Assembly: GCF_000471905.2 (NCBI RefSeq)
Contig: NW_006499728.1
Span: 3,561,550 to 3,625,549, forward strand
Source of the DNA: Amborella trichopoda
Taxonomy: Eukaryota; Streptophyta; Magnoliopsida; Amborellales; Amborellaceae
DNA length: 64,000 nucleotides
Direction: 5' to 3'
The first letter of the stretch is position 1. Every line of letters begins with the position of its first letter. Positions 49,599 through 61,728 of this stretch are shown in pieces. Below the pieces are notes generated by a model. The model was not told the DNA's origin, did no database searches, and worked only from the letters and a program-made list of their open reading frames with translations. The translations under genes were made by a program, and so were the position numbers.

Positions 49599-50041
49599 GT
49601 GATTAGCCCACTATTTCATATGAACATATGAACCAACTTCCCAGATTGAATCTGGGCCGATCACCGATATCCGGTAGTGTTTGAATTTTAGTTTATTTTT
49701 CTAAAAATCCAAATCACTTGAAATTTTAGGCGTGTGTTTATAAAAGATAGTGAATCTTCAAAAAAATATCAAAAAAATATTTTGAATGAAATAAATTAAC
49801 CAAAATACCTCAAAAAGTTTTGGGGGATATTTTGGTTATTTTTTTCATGAATAATTATTTTTATATTTTTATTAGATGCGCATTGATGAGAAGAACATAC
49901 ACCTAAAATTTCAAGTGATTTGAATCAGTAGAAAATAAAATAAAATTCAAATACTATCAAACATTTGTGATCGTCATATCGGCCCAGATTCAATTTAGAC
50001 CGTTAGATTCATATGTTCATATGAGCTAGTGGGCTAATCCC
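49599..50041. mobile_element. Fold-back MITE, family F
   Basis: About 443 bp that folds on itself almost end to end. Left gattagcccactatttcata tgaacatatgaa, right ttcatatgttcatatgagct agtgggctaatc, and arms matching for some 200 bases through agattgaatctgggccgat. The centre aaccaaaatacctcaaaaag ttttgggggatattttgg is close to that of family B. It adjoins the TA run after the 745-base gap. Duplication not identified. Confidence 0.75.
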
Positions 50042-50184
50042 ATCTTTTTTTATATATATTTGTTTTTTTAAAAAGGGGGCTACATTTGAACAAACTGCAT
50101 TTAAACTGTTCCCCATAATTTATCAGGCCAAAATGTAGGCCCCACTATATTTTGCATAATAACGGGGATTTAGTATTTGGATGA

Positions 50185-50572
50185 GGCTTATACAAGGCAC
50201 CAAAGTCGAACAAGCAAAGGAAGGCCCAAATCCAACCCTGTCAGAAGATGCAGTTTGGGCAATTGAAATCCCTAAGATCGCCTGGAAATGAATTTTCGCC
50301 CCTGGTATGAAATTTGAAGTTTCAAAAAAAAGTACAGACTGAATAGATCTATAAACATTTTAGAATATTGAAAATGGATGGTGTAGATGATGTATTAGAA
50401 GATACAATACTTTTAATATTTGAAATCCTTTCTTTTTTTTATCTTTATACATCTCATTGTGAAGATGGTCAATTGAAAGATTTTTTTGTATCAAAACAGC
50501 CTTTTCGAATGATTGCTGAGACGTGTCTTACTTTTGCAGCATAAAGTTGATGCTTTATATAAATTTTATCCT
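50185..50572. mobile_element. MITE family A copy
   Basis: Left ggatgaggcttatacaaggc, reverse core tctcattgtgaagatggtca, right gttgatgctttatataaatt. Orientation is the reverse of the copy at 4752. Confidence 0.6.
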
Positions 50573-51537
50573 TAACAAGACAATCATTTTCCGAATTAAC
50601 ACTCGAAGCTTTGTCGAAGATACTCATGTACTCATACTTAACAAAAACAAAACAGCCATAATTAATGCTGAGACCCTTGACCTGATCAAATGATTGTTCA
50701 ACCACCTAATCAGGTGTGACACTTGAAGTGCACACAATATATTTGAACCTCAAATAACCTAATTTATCAATCTTAAAACCGCATTCCCATTGGATCAAAT
50801 GTACCTTCTCATATATATTTGTACAACTTTTTGTGGACACTATTTGATCCTTGCCTCACCTAAAAAACAGATGCATGTCATAAACGAAAAATACTTTGAA
50901 ATGATAGCTTTGAGCTTTTAGGCTTTCGGCCTCTCATCCGAGGTTGCACCATAGATTCATAATATATGGTCAGGGCAGCCCCAAGTTAAAAAGGAAACGA
51001 CTATCTCTTATTTAAAGGGGACTCTCTTGCACAGAATAGGACTTCTCTTGTTTTTATCAGCACAAACATAATGCTCCAATGGACCACCCACCACCCACAC
51101 AGGCCAAAGGGAAACGTGTTTTATTTGGATCCACTTCTCATTGCCTCCTCAACTTCCAACACCAAATGCATTTACTATGGATTTTACATCCAGAGACCGG
51201 GTTTAGGTTTGGTATCCTTTTTGTAAAATATATAAAAAGCAAACATAATCATCATTATCATCATCATCCGAACCTTATCATAACATTTTAAAACAATAAG
51301 TGATATTAAATAATAAACATAGATCCTTGAAATGTCACTCCATGGCTGTTGGTAAAGAGTCCTGTATGTAAGATGGCATTCAATTGGATATGAGATAGCG
51401 ATTTTTATCTAGATAATATTTTTGTGCGACCTTTTCGTGGAGACTAATATGAAGGAAGATGCACTTATCAAAGAAGAGTTAATGTGGCAAACATTGAGTT
51501 TTACAATTTTTCATGCTTTGTAGAGTCTAATGTAAAT

Positions 51538-51768
51538 AGGAAAAGTATACAAAGAAACCATTTACTTTTAGTATTAGGAGGTCACACTAATTGATGTCTG
51601 TTGTATTTTAAATCAAGTGGTTGGGAGTGTGTTATTAGTTAGACTTAAAGTTCAAATGAAAATTTCTCAAACTTTGACGCACCTTGAGCCATCTAATTTT
51701 ATATCTAATAGCTAGAAGTAATTGTGACATCCTTATAATAAAAATAAGCTGTCTCACAATGTACAAAT
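51538..51768. mobile_element. MITE family C copy
   Basis: Left agaaaccatttacttttagt attaggaggtcaca and right taattgtgacatccttataa. Middle part contains the taatagctagaagtaattg phrase. Confidence 0.6.
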
Positions 51769-53231
51769 CCATATAAATAAACTCGAATTTTTTGTTAATA
51801 ATTACATTGTACACCTATACATTATTTCTAACATTTTATTGAAGGCTTTTGTGAGGCTACTCCCTCTCATAGAGTAATCCCTTGACATATTTAAGATTAC
51901 TAAACACTGTATGAACTTTTTGCGCAGGGTTATTTTGGTTATTAATCAAGTGTATGGTAGAAATTCTAGTAGAAACAAAAGTATTTATTACGTATGGTTA
52001 TAACTACAGCTATAACGAATGCGATTTTATCACATAAGTTATGATACCACCAAAATGGAGCATTAATTAAATTTTAATAATTCCTTGAAAATATATATTC
52101 CACCACAAAGAAGCTTTTGTATTAAAAAGGGAATAGTAATGAGTGTCGAATAATATTGGGTAGGGCACACTCACATATGTTTGGTTTGGTAAGGAAGGCA
52201 AAACCAAAACACACCTTTATCTTCGTCATGAGAACTCCAAATATGTGAGGGTATGTTTGATAGGAAAATTTTAAAAAAAAAATTTTCAAATTGATTTTTT
52301 TTTTTAATTGCTATATGTGGAAATGACTTTTGTTGCCTAAGGGTGTTTGATTGGTTTATCTGCACTGCAATTAGAAATGTTCACATTTTATGGCTTGTTT
52401 GATTCTTCTTTTCCAAATTACAATTCTATATGCCTACAATATTTATATATTATGAAATCTGTTATTTTTAATGCTTCTTTCTCTCCCTACACTGTCTCTT
52501 TATCTATCTATTTACTTATTTATCTATCTATCTATCTACGATAACTTTTCTTACAAATGAACACACCTCCCCCTATCAATGGCTACTTTTCTTATACACT
52601 GCACATAACTACAAGGAGTGCCTGCACAGACACGAAGTAACCTATACTTGTCATTACTACTAACTTTGGCACTTGCGGAAATGAGAGACAAAAGGACCAC
52701 TTCATTAATAGTTAGGCATAAGTAACATCCAAATAAATAAGGAACAGCACTAGGGGTGCCACGTGGTTTCCAATCTTGCACCCACTGACACTTTCAAAAA
52801 AGCCAACTCTCTAATCTATATGAAAAACCGGGTAGGGGTTGTCTTTCCCGTTGAATTACCCAAAAAAAAAAAAAAAAAAAAAACCCACCGAAACAACCCA
52901 AAAAAAATCCAAATAAATAAAATAAGACAGAGAGAGGTTCAAAAGAAAGAGAACCCACTCTCGTGTTTTGCAATCCGCAAAGATTTGCAAATTGAGTCAG
53001 CACTCGATTAGCTTTGGACAACAATTTGAGTGACTTAAAAATAGGTTAATGGAACAAAATAAAAATTATCACAATTTGCAGGGAAAAGACACTTAAATTC
53101 TCAAACAAAGCAGACATTGATAAATGGGGGCCCGATATTTACTTATCAATGGCTACAAAACAAGTTCCCTTGCTGAGTCTATGAGTCATGTTATTGTGAT
53201 AATGTTTGCATGAAAAATAAAAAATAAAAAA

Positions 53232-53443
53232 ATAGAGGATTGAATACCATGAGACCATTTATCTTGAGTATAAAGAGGTTACAGTTACTTCTGGCAATTA
53301 GATGTTAAATTGAATGGTTGGAGACGTGTCACAATCGAGTCATTAATACTCTTATAACTATCTAATTAGAAATACAATAAATAAAAATGATTGTCACCTC
53401 TTTATGTCAAAAATAAAAAATCTACTTATATACTTTTCTAAAA
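53232..53443. mobile_element. MITE family C copy
   Basis: Left ccatgagaccatttatcttg agtataaagaggttac and right attgtcacctctttatgtca. Confidence 0.65.
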
Positions 53444-54439
53444 ACTATTATAGTCAAGGAGAGAGAGTAAGAGCCAAAGAGCTAGTAGTGCTAATGAGGG
53501 GCTCATGGCATCATTGGATATTTCAGATATTGATGAGAAAACTTAGAGCATTTGGATTGGACCTTTGTTTCTAGAAAACTCCAAACTCAAAAGCAAGTAG
53601 ACAAAATATGAATTTAGCTTATTACAAGTAACCTGGCTTTAAGCCAAGAGACAAGGGCAACCTTGGTTACCGTAAAAATGAAGGGCCCTTGGGTGACGTC
53701 TGAAATGACACGTCAGTAACATGGATGGTTACTAAGCATGTGCCCTATTTACCGGTATAGATTGAATTGGGGAATTTATTGGAGAAATCGGACGGCCCAT
53801 TGGGGACTAGAGTTCGTGAAATCGAACTGGAACGATTACTCGCACATGAGCCTGGAAGCGGTTTAACTGGTTTAACCATTAATTCAACCGCTCTAACCGT
53901 GCAAATCCCGGAGGTCAAAAAATTGTTAAAAAAAATAAAATAAAAAAAATAAAAAATCTATTAAAATATGAAATGCATATAAAGAATGATTAAAACAAAA
54001 CACATTCAAATGAAGTTGAAAATTAATGAAAAAAATGAATTTTAATCAATTTTATATTTTTCAAAAGCTATTTTTAAGTTTTTCTAAAAAATATAAAAGT
54101 GAGTATTAATGGCCTAAACAATTTTTAATATTTACCATAATGTAAAGAATATTTAAAAATACATTACAAATCAAATTATTTATTTTTTAGAATTTATATA
54201 CATTTTTTTGAATTTTTTTTTTTTAAAATACTGGTTAATCATGCTAACTGCGCAAAACCAGAACCGGCCACTGGCCAGTTCCAATCTAACCGGGTAGTTA
54301 GCGGGTAGATCGGGCGATTTTGCGAACAATGTTATGGACGTAGGCAATACCCACGATTTCATTTTTACAAAAAAGGACAAACCAAAAAACTAACCCCCGT
54401 GAGCACGCCGAAGTCCTCGTACCTTGGTTCAGTGTTTTG

Positions 54440-55012
54440 TTAGCCTCAAATTTTCGGATCCAATTATTGTCGAGTTAGATGGACCTTGAACCAGACCTGA
54501 TAAGTTTAGAGCTAGACCCAAACCCGATAAGTTTAGGGCTAGACCCAAACCCAAACCCAAACTTGATATAGGGTATGGGTTTGAGTCCAAAGCTCCAAAC
54601 TCGCACACCGTATCAGATCGAACTATGGGATCAGATCAACCTGACCAATTGCCATCTACTATCACAAGAAACAAAACCAAATCTTCATCAAATATTGATA
54701 CTTCTTATTTGTCTAGAAAAGCTCAAATATGCACAGGTTAGATAGGGATGGACAAAGGACTAGGCCTGACCCTAGCCCAATCCTACTCCCATAGGGCCAG
54801 TCCAGGCCCGGCCCTAGCCCTATCAAGACCAGGCTATGTAAAAGAAAACAAATCAAAAGGAGAAATAATGAAAAAAAGGGGTTGGGTCGAGCTGAACTAG
54901 GCCCCTTGCCATGGTCCTAGCCTTGTCCAAGCTCTCCAACGTTTTGTAGCCCAGGCCTTAGTTTTTTAGGGCTTGGGCAACCGGATTGAGCCATGCCACC
55001 TGGCCCATTGCT
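54440..55012. mobile_element. Two hAT-like blocks (degenerate)
   Basis: A first block ends in gaccaattgccatctac (about 54660) and a second runs from gatagggatggacaaagg (about 54745) to ggcccattgctac (about 55012). Both are full of degenerate gacccaaacccaa and ggccctagccc words. Similar words recur at 40960-41190 and 61835-62060. Confidence 0.35.
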
Positions 55013-55014
55013 AC

Positions 55015-55240
55015 ATAAAAATAGTGCATCTTGCAATACATTATCTAGACCGTCCGTTTTTAAAATTTTCAAATGTTTATAGACCGTCTTGATTTTAACT
55101 ATTTTTGGAATTTCAAATTTTACAATTAGATGTGAAAATAGATTTTGATATAATCCTAATAATATTTTACACCAAAAATTCATGTTATGATAAAATTTAA
55201 AGGTCCACCGTTTAAGGTTGCAACCTTATAGAAATCTCAC
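55015..55240. mobile_element. MITE family A half element
   Basis: Contains gtgcatcttgcaatacatta tctagaccgtcc and ends ggttgcaaccttatagaaat. The other half is missing; it directly follows a hAT-like block. Confidence 0.55.
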
Positions 55241-55938
55241 CCTTCTCTAAAACGATATCTTTTGGAAAACCATAATCTTGTAAAAATTGTTTTTTGTTTT
55301 AAAATAAAGAGAAAAATGTCGGTTTTTTTTCATATCAAATAATTGGAATGAGAAAGTGAGGTACATATAGAGACAAACACTTCACACTCACATTTATATG
55401 ACTAAGGAGAGAATCGACATATGTGGAGCATTCAAAGTGTGGAGAGAACAAACATATGTGGAGCATTCAAAATGTGCACAAGCATCGGAACAAGGGCACT
55501 TGAGATACACTTTTCACTGTTCAGGCCTCTTAGCTTAACCGCCTATTCACTCCATTTAGGCTATGCGACTCTTATCCACAATTAGGTTACTGAGAGCATC
55601 TCTATACATATATCTTTTGTTGGTGGCATGCTCTCATTGTCTTGCTACTCGATTTTCCCCCAACTAAGGAATATGTGTTGTATTATTTGCATTGAAAAAT
55701 ACCGGAAGTTATTTCAAAATAATATTTTTTTAAAATAAAATTTGGGCAATAAAACTATGTATTATTATAATGAGAGGAGCAGGGGGTTTTCATAAAGTGT
55801 TTGTCAATTTGCTTGTTACTGCCTTTTGTTTCTTCCTTTTAACATTATCTCCGGTGCTCTCTGACATTCAAATAAGTGAGGTTATAATTTTGGTCTTATG
55901 TTACAGTGTATCCCAACTTGTCCAACAACTTTTCCGCA

Positions 55939-56287
55939 CAATGTTTTCTCTCAATGAGGGGCAAATGGTATCTTAAAACTATTACATTATTCATGTTTAC
56001 AGTTTTATGAACAATTTACCATGGTTATATCTCTTGATTATCTCTTTTCTTTTTTTTTTGCCATATTCATATATCTCGACGTCAAGATGATCAATTGGAT
56101 GGTTTTTCAACAATGTTTTCTCTCAATGAGGAGCAAATGGTATCTTAAGACTATTACATTATTCATGTTTACAGTTTTATGAACAATTTACCATGGTTAT
56201 ATCTCTTTGATTATCTCTTTTCTTTTCTTTTTTGCCATATTCATATATCTCGATGTCACGATGATCAGTTAGATGGTTTTTCAACAT
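55939..56287. repeat. 172-bp tandem duplication inside family A sequence
   Basis: Copies begin caatgttttctctcaatgag at 55939 and 56111 and run to gatggtttttcaaca. Few differences, so it is recent relative to the MITE. Confidence 0.88.
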
Positions 56288-56370
56288 TAAAAAGCCTTTT
56301 TCTATGGATTTTTTGAGGTACATCCTTAATTCTATATTTTAAGGTTGCGACTTTATATAAATACTTTCCT
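56055..56370. mobile_element. MITE family A copy, internally duplicated
   Basis: Core atatctcgacgtcaagatga tcaattggatgg occurs twice because a 172-base tandem duplication includes it (55939-56110 and 56111-56287). Right sub-terminal tttttgaggtacatccttaa and end ggttgcgactttatataaat are present; no left terminus is found. Confidence 0.6.
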
Positions 56371-56726
56371 TTTGAAAAAAGGAAAATTTTAATAATTAGG
56401 ATTTCTTATAAAAGCATGTTTTCTAATTTTTGTAGGATAGGCCAAATTTTTTTAAAAAGGGGGCTGAAGTGCTTTAATCCTCTCTCTAGGGTTTTTGAGG
56501 TAATGAAAAATTACTGAGAGCTTCTTTTGCACGACTTTCAAAAGGTATTGGTGCTTCTCACATAGTTGAAGATGGTAAGTTTTGGAAGAAGGCGTTCACT
56601 CCTCTTTCAAGAAGCCAAGATGTAGCATTTTGTGAAGACTAAACAATTGAAGATTTTGAAAAAGTTGCTCGAACTACAATTATTTGTGGTTGATTTTATC
56701 AAATTTTACATTGGATGGTTGTAAGT

Positions 56727-57310
56727 GTTGGATTTGGTGCTATCTAAAATCACCCACATTAGAAAATCTCATATTATGTGGGATTGAGATATTTCTTTAT
56801 TATGTGAGATTAATATTGATATTGACAAGTTTCTTAAAAAAATAAAAATCTAAAAAGATTAGGACTGTTAGATGGATATATGTCTTAGTTCTTGAGATAT
56901 ATGTAATATCTATAGGAAATTTTCTACTTAGTGTGGATTCTTAATCTTATTTATATATATATATATATATATGGGATGAAAGTGTAGAGAGTTTGTGCAT
57001 CCAATTTGAGTCACTATATAGGAATGATGATTTCCTTTAGAGAGAGGGGGGTAAGCCCTCTTGTGCATAAGATGCAAGGTTTTCTCTTAGAGAGAAGAGA
57101 GAGCTTCCTATGGAGAAAACTATTAATAATGTGTTTTGTAGACTTCTGAAGATTGAGAGTCTTATTTCTTGTAGAGAATTGGTTTTTATAGAATTTTGGA
57201 GTTGTTTCCCCCTTTTAGTTAGAGAGAATCAATTTTTTGTTGCTCTCGTGTTTATATCTAGTGTTATTGGTAATGGTTGTCAGAAGAATGGTTGTCAGAA
57301 GTAAAGAGAA
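56727..57310 (+). mobile_element. LTR-like sequence (Ty1/copia style), low confidence
   Basis: Starts tgttggatttggtgctatct and continues with repeated phrases (tatgtgggattgagat, tatgtgagatta), then a TATA run (56950-56971) and a GA-rich leader-like segment. This order is typical of plant copia LTRs. No matching 5-bp duplication or CA end was found, so limits are approximate. Confidence 0.3.
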
Positions 57311-57811
57311 GGAAGAGAGAATAATTTAAAAGGGTTTATTCGACTATGTTTTTATTGAGGAATGTTCCAAAATATTTGATTTAACTTTTATTGGTATAAT
57401 GGATTTTTGTTTGCCATGTCTATAGATGTTGTCCTGTAAATCTTTGTGTTTTTTAATATATGTATTTCATGCTTTATTTCTCATACTTTATTTGCCAAAA
57501 ATCAACCTATCGAGTTTAGAGCTTCCAAGTACAACAATAAGTAATTGTGAATTTCCTATTTCAAAAGTAATGTCTCATTGTATACAATCCCAAACAAATA
57601 AAATAAAAAAAAAGAGCCTCACAAACAATAAAATAAAAAGGAGTGTTTCAAAGGGAAGAGGCTGCTCAACCTTACCCACGCCACGTGGGGGGGTCGTCCA
57701 CTCACTGATATAAAAAATGTGCCTTATCTTATTAAGAGAATGCAACCCAAAACAAGTTATTTCAATAATGAGATATTATCCAATTAAAAGTCTTGTACTA
57801 GGTTCCCACCA

Positions 57812-58195
57812 CCTTATATTATATATAAGGCATATCTTTAAATTTTACAAGGTAGATATAGTTCAAGTATCAAAAACCTTATAATAGCTTAAAAATCTAT
57901 ATATAATTATAATTATAAATTTTAAAATTCTAAAAATAGTTTAAATTGAACAGATTTATAAACTTTTAAAAATCTTGAAATAGATGGTCTCGATAACTCG
58001 TTACAAGATGGTAACCTCATTACAAGATGAATTATTTTTAGGACTTGAATTTTTTTTCTCTATACCTTACATCTAAATATCGAGATGATCAATTGGGATG
58101 TTTTCCCACTTTAAAACACTATGTTCTACGGGATTTTTGAGATGCACCTTACTTCCTCAATATAAGGGTGCAATTTTATACAAACTTTTTCCTTA
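57812..58195. mobile_element. MITE family A copy
   Basis: Reverse core aatatcgagatgatcaattg, right sub-terminal tttttgagatgcaccttact and end gtgcaattttatacaaactt. The left end is degraded (tatataaggcatatctttaa). Confidence 0.6.
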
Positions 58196-58219
58196 TAGCA
58201 AATAGCATAAATTAGCTAT

Positions 58220-58870
58220 TCTAATATATGATTAGGGCCTTTTGGCGACTCTTAATGGTAGTTTAATATTCGAAAAATTTCATATAGATATTTAATCTTC
58301 CATCTTATTTACGGTAAACCCTCCTTCTATTTTTCTTTCAAGCGCCATAAAAGAAACCGTAAGTATTTCACCGTACCCCCTCATCTCTTCTCGGCCACAT
58401 TTATTCACTTTTAGCCACAAAAACTAGCCACATTTATTCACTTTTAAATTGAGATGGAATAAAACAATTTTTTGAGGTTAGTTTTTATTGCCAAAAGTAA
58501 ATAAACGTGTGAGAGAAGAGATGAGGGGGTATGGTGAAATACCTGAGGGTTTTTTATACTGTTTGAAAGAAAAGAGGGGTCTACCGTGAAATATGATGGG
58601 AAATTGGGGTTCTCTAACGAAATTTTCCCTTCAATATTTATTCACGTGTACGCACTCTAAAAAACACGTACGTGTAAATCAAAGACTCAATCTCAATGTA
58701 CTCTTTTTATTATTATTAAACAAATAAGGATTTTTGAAAAATTATTAAAATATATTTAATTTATCAACTATTTAACATTTTAATATTTTTAATTGTTCTA
58801 AATTATGATTTGATAAATATTTTAAAATTAAATCGCAAAATAGAAATACAATATTAAATAGTATCTCTTA
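58220..58870. repeat. Dispersed repeat D, copy 1 (interrupted)
   Basis: Shares with 59265-59570 the order gattagggccttttggc, tttaatatt, acacgtacgtgtaaatcaa, actcaatctcaatgtactct and a following AT-rich tail. Interrupted by the MITE at 58271-58629. Nature of D unknown. Confidence 0.65.
58271..58629. mobile_element. MITE with 75-bp inverted repeats inserted in another repeat
   Basis: 359 bp. Arms cgaaaaatttcatatagata ... acggtaaaccctccttctat and the reverse of gaaagaaaagaggggtctac cgtgaaat ... cgaaattttccc. The inner arms share accccctcatctcttctc in opposite senses. Flanks tttaatatt (58262-58270) and ttcaatatt (58630-58638) match at 8 of 9. A related sequence at about 59265-59350 lacks the insertion and reads straight through gttttaatatttttccacgt. 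Confidence 0.82.
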
Positions 58871-58919
58871 TATGTATTTGGACCTGGTTTTTATGCGGCT
58901 AAGCCCATATATGTAGAAA

Positions 58920-59175
58920 TGTGGGCATCTTAATAAATCTATTTTTGAGATGGATTTTGAGAGTTAATTTTTTAGGACATGTAATCTCTAACATAGAGAT
59001 CATAAATATGAAAAGATAAATAAATTTTAAAAACTAAAAATAATAATTCTAGTAAAGAAACATTTGGCATGTTAGTTTCCACATATTTTAGATGGAACGC
59101 CTACTTGCATCCATCTTTAAGATGGATGCTTTACATTTTCTGGACCGTATATGTAGAAATGCGGTCCAGCCCATA
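58920..59175. mobile_element. Repeat family E copy
   Basis: Bounded by near-identical phrases in the two arms (gcccatatatgtagaaatgt and ccgtatatgtagaaatgcgg). Middle as in the 20420 copy (ggacatgtaatctctaacat). It separates two copies of another repeat (58220-58870 and 59265-59570). Confidence 0.55.
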
Positions 59176-59264
59176 TAAAACAATTTTCCTGTGTATTTTG
59201 ATAATTTTTTTAATTATTTTATAAATTTATACTTTACCGTGGTTTACAACCATTAAGGGTACAT

Positions 59265-59570
59265 TAGTCATTCTAACATAGGATTAGGGGCTTTTGGCCA
59301 TTCTTAACGTGTTTTAATATTTTTCCACGTGCACAGACACTTAAAAACACGCATGTGTAAATCAAATACTCAATCTCAATAGGTTCTTCACTTCTTTGTA
59401 TTATTTTTAAACAAATATTATAATACTAAAATTTTTTATCAAAATATACTTAATTTATTAACTACTTGATATTTTAATCTTTTGCAATTGCTCCAAATTG
59501 TGACCATGTATATTTCGATAAGTGTTTTGAAATCAAATCAAATAAAATAAGTACAACGTTAAATAATTCA
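59265..59570. repeat. Dispersed repeat D, copy 2 (uninterrupted)
   Basis: Reads ggattaggggcttttggcca, gttttaatatttttccacgt, acacgcatgtgtaaatcaaa and actcaatctcaataggttct in the same order as copy 1, without the insertion. It supplies the empty site. Confidence 0.65.
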
Positions 59571-60116
59571 TCTGAGGTGGATTTTGATAAATTTCTCATA
59601 GTATTTTATAGATCTAAAAAAAAAGCTAGAATGCTTGTGACTAGAGTTGTTTGTTTTTATTTTTTGGTTCATTTTATTTTATTTTTTATACTTTTTTGAC
59701 AAGGCGGTTTGTTTGGTATTTAATATGAATTTAGGATAATATCTCGATCATTTTCAATCCAAACGTGGAGATGAAATTCGGACAAATGAGAATTTTTATG
59801 AAACTAGTTTTAGTGATATTTCCTCCAAAATTATGAGAAAATTTTAAAAACTCGAACAATGATAATATTTTCCATAAAAATTTGAGAAATGAAATGAAAA
59901 GAAAAGGGCGGCTCTGATGGAAAGAAGCTTTTGGTAGATGGGAAGCCTTTTGCGCTGGCGTATTGCAGGATTGACTCCAATTATTAATTTGGAATGCCAC
60001 GAATTCACAAAATGCCCAAAACCAATGGACAATTTACTTGTGATACCCTGACCTTTTTCCACCTTAATCATTGGTGTACCCCCACATTCAAGTGTTCATC
60101 TTTCATCCTATTATGA

Positions 60117-60245
60117 GAGAGAGAGGGAGAGAGAGAGTGGGAGAGAGAGAGGGTTTGGGCCATAAAATATGGTCGGAGTGCCGGCTGAGGATTGGGCATG
60201 GGCATGGGCATGGGCATGGGCTAGGGCTAGGGCTTCGGCTTCTTG
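60117..60245. repeat. GA tract and GGGCAT hexamer array
   Basis: A GA run (60117-60151), then about four gggcat units (60195-60220) passing into gggcta units. The hexamer array yields an open frame rich in Gly-His or Trp-Ala repeats that is not a gene. Confidence 0.85.
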
Positions 60246-61509
60246 GGCTTTGTTTGGGCTAACCTACGATTGTCCTAACTTGGCATTTTCATATCTTTTT
60301 TTTTTTTTTTTAGTTAAAAAATATAAAAAAATTTACATATATTATCATGATTTGACCGATTTGGCTGGACGGAACCGCATACCCCAAAAGGAAAACTAAT
60401 CTTAAGGCAGGCCTCTTTAGCGTGGATTATGAAGAGCCGTGCCCAAGGCTAGCTTTTAAGGTCTTGGGCGAACTTGAGATAGAGAGAGAGTGTTATCATT
60501 ATCATATAATGTGTTGTATTATTTGCTTAGAGAGCAATTATGCAGTGAGAGGGAGGGCAATGTCAGCAACTAGAGGGAGATCGGATCTCATAAAAAGGTC
60601 TTGAAAGGAACTTGGAACCACATCACCACAAAATAAAATACAGTGAAAATAAAAAAAATATTTACAGCTTTGAATATCGCAATGTATTCACATTTTTCCA
60701 AGAGCCAAAGATAATAAAATTGAGTAAGCGATTTGGGACCCAAATTGGTAAGATACGGTCAATGAGTGAGTGGGTTCATTGCCATAAGGGAAGAAGCCTC
60801 TTTTCCCATTTTTGGGCAGCGTGTCAATTGCCTTTTGTCTTTCTGAAGAGAGAGAGAGAGAGAGCTACACGGTCATGAAAGAGAAAAAAAAGATTGAGAA
60901 AATAAGTACTAAACACTCGAATAGTAGAGTAAAAAGTCTCCTGATGGAAAGAAAGAGTATAGTACGTAAGTACAGAGTTATATTAGGGGTAGAAGAATTG
61001 GAAAGAGAGAATATGCCACACATTTACTAGAAAAGATAAAACTTCATGCCAGGAGGAGCGCTGGAAGTGCATATGAAGAGAGAGTGCATGCTGCATGCTA
61101 TTTGCATTGCTTCAAAACCTGGATTGGTGTGGTGAACTGGTCTAGCCGCTTGATATTGTTCGAGTTGATTCACTAGTCTTCTAGAGCTTCTTCTATCGAG
61201 AACAAAAAAAAAAAAAAATCTAACAAGTGGAACGAGCGAAAGCTAATGGAGAAGTAGGGGGGATCATACTCCAAGAACTGGTACCCCAGTAATTCCAAGC
61301 TCAATGATTTTTAAAACGCCAGCCACATATTTAGTGATATCCAAAATAAAAATGAAAAAGAGACTTGCAACATATTTACTAGAGTGGTACGGTGTGCACA
61401 AGGTGTCAAAACTTAAATGATCAAAGTACGTGCACATACACTCATAACATTGAGCCGTTCACCGCATTACATTTCAAAGTCAATTTGGTAAAAGAGGGAG
61501 AAAAGGGCA

Positions 61510-61728
61510 TGGAGTACAGTGAGACCATTTACCTTTTATATCCAAGTAGTCACAATTACTTACAATCTATCTCTATCTTATGTAAAAATCGATAGTTGGA
61601 ATGTGTCACAAAGTCTTGGAATTTGAGCTTAGTCAATAGAATAATTGCAGCTTTCTAATTTCACATCCAAATGGTCAAGATTAATGTAACCATTTAGTAT
61701 CAAAGATAACTGGTCTCATTATATTTTT
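61510..61728. mobile_element. MITE family C copy
   Basis: Left acagtgagaccatttacctt, right agtatcaaagataactggtc tcattatat; middle cgatagttggaatgtgtcac. Confidence 0.7.

Noticed and set aside
48778-49602. 274-codon open frame
   Set aside because: It consists of assembly gap plus a TA repeat.
51245-51275. Fourth RTE LINE end (catcatcatccgaacc, minus strand)
   Set aside because: Only about 25 bases match, too few to separate from a simple ATC repeat.
55770-55976. 68-codon hydrophobic protein with a signal-peptide-like start
   Set aside because: The frame ends inside a tandem duplication and MITE sequence, with no similarity I recognise.
60160-60262. Glycine/histidine or tryptophan/alanine repeat protein
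   Set aside because: It is a translation of a GGGCAT hexamer array.
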